Part shown: positions 5,301-7,400 of the stretch, piece by piece
Layout of the letters: each line of letters starts with the position of its first letter
Numbering within the stretch: the stretch's first letter is position 1
DNA from: an uncultured Dialister sp.
GTDB taxonomy: Bacteria; Bacillota; Negativicutes; Veillonellales; Dialisteraceae
DNA length: 7,400 bases
Direction: 5' to 3'
Assembly: GCF_900538805.1 (NCBI RefSeq)
Contig: NZ_UPZP01000102.1
Location: forward strand, 1-7,400
Made by a program: the position numbers and the translations under genes
The notes under the pieces: model-generated
Databases searched by the model: none
Seen by the model: only the letters and a program-made list of their open reading frames with translations
Told to the model about the DNA's origin: nothing

Positions 5301-7001
5301 GAAGAATACATGGCGGTGCAGGTGAACGTGCCTGCCATGGATGAGGTGGAGCATGCCTATGGCAGAGAGGTCCATAAGGCCCTTCTGGAAAAGGTGGTGG
5401 AAATCCTTTCCACCGTGAGCCGCCTGGACATGTCCCTCTCCCGCATCAGCACATCCTCCTTCATTTTCTTCTTCAAAAAAGAGGGCCATGAGGATATGGA
5501 AGAGAGACTCCTCCATGCAGCGAATCGGATTCATGACATCACGGAAATCAAAGGGGCCTCCGTCACCCTCTACCTGCAGTATGCCATGGTGAGCCGCAAA
5601 GAAACATCCAGCATCGACGGCATGCTGCAGCTCCTCACCGACCGGCTGGCGGTGGGAGAAAAGCACCACTACGGAGAATCCCTGCAGTCCGGCGACCGCA
5701 TCGTCTTTGAAAGGGAGAAATTCGACAAAGCCGATGAATCCGTAACCATTACGGACCCGAAGACCTGGGAAGTGCTTTATGTAAACCGGGCCATGATGAA
5801 AAATTCGGGATTCCCTGATGACTACCACTGGCAGGGAAAGAAATGCTATGAACTCTGGGGAGACGGCAAAGCGCCCTGTAGCTTCTGCCCGGTGCCTAAC
5901 CTTCAGAGAGACCGGTTTGAAACCTGGATTTTCCACAATCCCACCACCGGCGTGGATTTCCTTATGCGGGAAACCCTGGTTTCCTGGAGGGGAAAGACTG
6001 TCCGTTTCAATACGTCCATCGGCCTGCAGACTTATCTCTCCCACTACCTTCATGAAAATGAACAAATCTATCGGGAAGTGCAGGCCAACGACATCATTGC
6101 CGCCGGGCTTTCGGAAAAGGATCCGGAAAAGGGACTCCTGAAAATGATGGAAAGAATGGCCGGTTTCCTGAAGGCTGAACGCATCCTCATCATGGAAGAA
6201 GATGAGAAGGAACTTCACTGCACCTACGAATGGACCAGGCCCTCCCTGCCCGCCCGAAAAGACGAACTGCAGCATATTTCCAAAGAAAAAGTCCGCCCCT
6301 TCTATGACTACCTGCAGCAGAGGGAAATCGTGCTGGAAAACGACGTACCCCGCATGGCGAAAAACCTGGGTATGCAAAAGGTCTATGTGCAGGGCCTCAG
6401 GAGCATGGCCACAGGTCTCCTCACCCTGCAGGGACAGCGGCTGGGATTCATCGAAATCGTGAACCCCGCTCCCGAATGCTTCGAAGGCGGCGGCCTCCTT
6501 CTCCGTACCCTCACCCGCATCTTCGCCATCCTGGTAAGAAACAGGGACATGCTGAAAGAAATGTACCGCCTCGGCCACACCGACGAACTCACCGGTGCCG
6601 GCAACCTCAGGGCCTTTGAAGACTATGCCGCATCCATCCCCGAAGGCACAAAAACCGCCTTCTTCTACTGCGACATCGACAATTTGAAGAAAATCAACGA
6701 CCGGAAAGGCCACCACAGCGGCAACGAAGCCATCCGCCACACCGCCGGCGCTCTGGCCGAACAAGCGGGTCTTACCCATACCTATCGCTTGGGCGGCGAC
6801 GAATTCCTCGCCGTGGCAGCGGACATGGATGAACAGGGAGCAGCGGCCATGGCAGAAGCCATCAAGGAAGGCTTTAAACGGAGAAACCTCTCCGTCTCCC
6901 TGGGCCATGCCGTCTTCACCGCCCCCTTCCCACCCATGGAAAAAATGCTGGGCGTCATCGATGGGAAAATGTATGAGAATAAAAGAGAGAGGGAAAAGTA
7001 A
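2316..7001 (+). CDS. Multidomain PAS/GGDEF/EAL/GAF cyclic-di-GMP protein
   Basis: A 1561-aa protein predicted to degrade, and perhaps also make, cyclic di-GMP. Domains: PAS (about 10-125); degenerate GGDEF (130-290, signature GSDNF at 211-215, metal aspartates lost); EAL (about 305-550); PAS-like region (570-815); PAS (845-955); helix rich in E/K (950-968); degenerate GGDEF (969-1120, STSSF in place of the signature); PAS with C1177, C1188 and C1191 (1135-1240); GAF-like (1255-1405); intact GGDEF (1415-1561, DELTG 1423-1427, DID 1453-1455, GGDEF 1493-1497). EAL catalytic positions are all present: E334, N393, E425, D455, D456, K476, E510 and Q530. Loop 6 has R460 where glycine is usual. The last GGDEF lacks RxxD. 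No membrane segment or signal peptide is seen. An open frame runs back to 2196 but translates hairpin repeats, so 2316 is used (2310 or 2319 possible). Confidence 0.9.
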   Translation: MMKESAPFDFHFDDLPEGICVIRDNGKEDILFANRSLIRMYKCHSFEEFLSFTGCSFRGMVELSDYRPLSEVDASSARKVGEGQYYVSFNCRTRDGHFRRLQGALAQSVLPKAGAVWILSLVPKKVISSLTLRDPLTGLLSHPVFLKKALEAARADKDRGEFGVHCPMYFNLTNFKFYNASRGREAGNYLLQKIAEALSRYFPGDLASHQGSDNFFLLGSRSRLPEGLSAMMQEVNRYIDDPSVQLKAGICDFGLEMPPVSILRNAFDMAKIACDSIKKDGSKSFVVYEGSMGTELENRAYVLRHFDGALVGKHIKVYFQPVIRTLTGKLCGMEALARWEDPEKGLLTPSLFIPVLEDARIIYKLDRYILEQVAAFLAFRRDNDLPVVPVSINLSRVDFETGNPLADVEEVVKSYQLPRRLLRIEITESALVKSEELLKKAIADFRRAGYECWLDDFGSRYSSLNVLHNFFLDELKIDMSFLRHFNERSRKIIKSIVVMAKTLGVHTLAEGAETEEQVDFLKNMGCEKIQGYFYSRPLPWADIERWMKERNVEMESAAEEAVINRLGLVNVVTHEPVALYVGRGRHLTMLYQNEAHKKNLAGTSISSVEEINRSLRNPDFPLRDKILAFVKRLMDCRDRQTMTFMDNGLYFQLSGEILAGDEGLYAGESSVYNLLSDEKIKMAENFDSLLRRTIALSEEVSLYHVKEGTLEILETACATARPGDRIPAEDVLSRYAKKKIFPEDRERFLHFVKPDVLYSLGTEKNRYAPCEMFRVRESDGRYAWKELEAYILYRTEEKDILLVVKNASIERTWDRKAILDTYVHSFVVPEDRFTDEWRKKAAVFSAFQEHSYIKWFVKDKNRRFVAVSRDFLSYYGLTSDRVLGKTDEEMEWHVDNEPFKQIEKEVLALGVPVRHAIGSCLVRGRLKSIAATKFPVYDGGKIVGLAGYFHDMSEEKELEEEERRLSFVDSETGLASYRGMIAAALKYEDNYQHRREEYMAVQVNVPAMDEVEHAYGREVHKALLEKVVEILSTVSRLDMSLSRISTSSFIFFFKKEGHEDMEERLLHAANRIHDITEIKGASVTLYLQYAMVSRKETSSIDGMLQLLTDRLAVGEKHHYGESLQSGDRIVFEREKFDKADESVTITDPKTWEVLYVNRAMMKNSGFPDDYHWQGKKCYELWGDGKAPCSFCPVPNLQRDRFETWIFHNPTTGVDFLMRETLVSWRGKTVRFNTSIGLQTYLSHYLHENEQIYREVQANDIIAAGLSEKDPEKGLLKMMERMAGFLKAERILIMEEDEKELHCTYEWTRPSLPARKDELQHISKEKVRPFYDYLQQREIVLENDVPRMAKNLGMQKVYVQGLRSMATGLLTLQGQRLGFIEIVNPAPECFEGGGLLLRTLTRIFAILVRNRDMLKEMYRLGHTDELTGAGNLRAFEDYAASIPEGTKTAFFYCDIDNLKKINDRKGHHSGNEAIRHTAGALAEQAGLTHTYRLGGDEFLAVAADMDEQGAAAMAEAIKEGFKRRNLSVSLGHAVFTAPFPPMEKMLGVIDGKMYENKREREK

Positions 7002-7062
7002 AAGGTCTACGGCCTGAAGGAGCCGCGCTTCCCTAAAAAACTGGCCTCTCCCTGCTAAAGCG

Positions 7063-7147
7063 GTGGGACTATGGACGCTGGGCAATGGTGCCACATGAAA
7101 CAGCAGGTAAGGGTAGAGAGGTTTTATTCTGCCCCCTGAATAGGGGG
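7063..7147 (+). repeat. GTGGGACTATGG repeat, copy 2
   Basis: Close to copy 3 through GGTAAG, GTAGAG and GGTTTTATTCTG, and ending in the hairpin CCCCCT-GAAT-AGGGGG (7132-7147). Confidence 0.85.
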
Positions 7148-7150
7148 AAG

Positions 7151-7191
7151 TCCGGCGCAGCCGGATAGGGGGTGGCCACCGTAGGTGGCCA
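7151..7191. repeat. Two strong hairpins with GCA and GTA loops
   Basis: TCCGGC-GCA-GCCGGA (7151-7165) and TGGCCACC-GTA-GGTGGCCA (7173-7191) are both perfect. No T-run follows. Confidence 0.75.
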
Positions 7192-7218
7192 AACTTGCAA
7201 AAGCAGCATGGAGGAAAT

Positions 7219-7250
7219 GCCCCCTTTGGTGCCTGTCGGCACCACCTTCC
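7219..7250 (+). repeat. Dispersed repeat P, copy 3 (no 70-bp element after it)
   Basis: The hairpin GGTGCC-TGTC-GGCACC (7228-7243) and the flanks match copies 1 and 2. Directly after it comes CCAGC-TTC-GCTGG (7253-7265) and then the GTGGGACTATGG repeat, with no 70-bp element between. Confidence 0.85.
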
Positions 7251-7264
7251 CCCCAGCTTCGCTG

Positions 7265-7345
7265 GTGGGACTATGGGTGCTCAGCATGGTGCAATATGAT
7301 ACGACAGGTAAGCGTAGAGGTTTTATTCTGCCCCCTGCATAGGGG
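7265..7345 (+). repeat. GTGGGACTATGG repeat, copy 3
   Basis: About 81 bp, close to copy 2, with the shared tail GGTTTTATTCTGCCCCCTG and a closing hairpin CCCCT-GCAT-AGGGG (7332-7345). Its final G-run joins the start of the inverted 70-bp element. Confidence 0.85.
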
Positions 7346-7400
7346 TGGCAAGCGAACGTGATTTGCAGGGGAGCGATAGCGACCCGAAAATCACGTGAGA
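7345..7400 (-). repeat. 70-bp inverted-repeat element, copy 3, inverted and cut by the window end
   Basis: On the minus strand this matches copies 1 and 2: arms ACGTGATTT and AAATCACGT (plus-strand positions 7356-7364 and 7388-7396), a 23-nt loop and the conserved flank TTCGCTTGCCAC. The loop differs from copy 1 at three bases. Three stem base pairs differ from copy 1, each changed on both sides so that pairing is kept. Confidence 0.8.

Larger units (their letters stand above)
7002..7400. other. Non-coding repeat and hairpin block C
   Basis: No gene is seen. It holds two copies of the GTGGGACTATGG repeat (7063-7147 and 7265-7345), one copy of repeat P (7219-7250), hairpins at 7003-7015, 7132-7147, 7151-7165, 7173-7191, 7228-7243, 7253-7265 and 7332-7345, and an inverted, truncated copy of the 70-bp element at the end. 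No strong terminator follows the large gene; the hairpin at 7003-7015 (AGGTC-TAC-GGCCT, one G-T pair) has no T-run. Confidence 0.8.

Noticed and set aside
7003..7015. Terminator after the large gene
   Set aside because: The stem is only 5 bp with a G-T pair and is not followed by a T-run; it fits the general hairpin family better.
3624..7094. Very long open frame (1156 aa) on the minus strand opposite the large gene
   Set aside because: It shares codon boundaries with the sense gene, so its stops would appear only where the sense gene uses TTA, CTA or TCA, which are rare here. The translation shows no recognisable domain, whereas the sense frame has clear GGDEF, EAL and PAS motifs.
1..7400. 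CRISPR array
   Set aside because: The repeats are few, of differing kinds and irregularly spaced, with no repeat-spacer period.

Overview
The window reads as an accessory-type stretch of a bacterial chromosome, GC-rich by eye. PAS/GGDEF/EAL proteins, AGGAG-type ribosome sites, TTG starts and the style of the proteins suggest a Bacillota member, possibly a Negativicutes relative such as Dialister or Megasphaera. That placement is an inference and is not proven here.

Layout. Positions 1-338 hold no gene, only short hairpins and repeats. At 339-364 a terminator-like hairpin with a T-run sits directly in front of a small DUF192 gene (380-721, TTG start). A PAS-GGDEF diguanylate cyclase (784-1689, also TTG start) follows after 62 bp. 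A 626-bp non-coding spacer (1690-2315) is packed with hairpins and dispersed repeats. Next comes a very large cytoplasmic cyclic-di-GMP protein (2316-7001, 1561 aa). Its order is PAS, degenerate GGDEF, EAL, PAS-like region, PAS, degenerate GGDEF, Cys-rich PAS, GAF, intact GGDEF. From 7002 to the end there is again only repeat-rich non-coding DNA.

How the genes work together. The small enzyme should make cyclic di-GMP and keeps the RxxD product-inhibition site. The large protein has an EAL domain with all expected catalytic residues and a C-terminal GGDEF lacking RxxD, so it may both break and make the messenger under control of several sensor domains. Nothing visible ties the DUF192 protein to this signalling beyond position.

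The most unusual part is the non-coding DNA. Its three blocks (about 1.36 kb together) hold more than 25 short perfect or near-perfect hairpins. Most 3-4 nt loops read GNA or GNNA on one strand, while the stems differ in sequence. Superimposed are at least four dispersed repeat families. One is a 70-bp inverted-repeat element found in both orientations; its third copy differs from the other two at three stem base pairs, all by compensating double changes. Elsewhere in the window one such block has what looks like an empty site for this element. This points to a structured, mobile, MITE/REP-like hairpin family.
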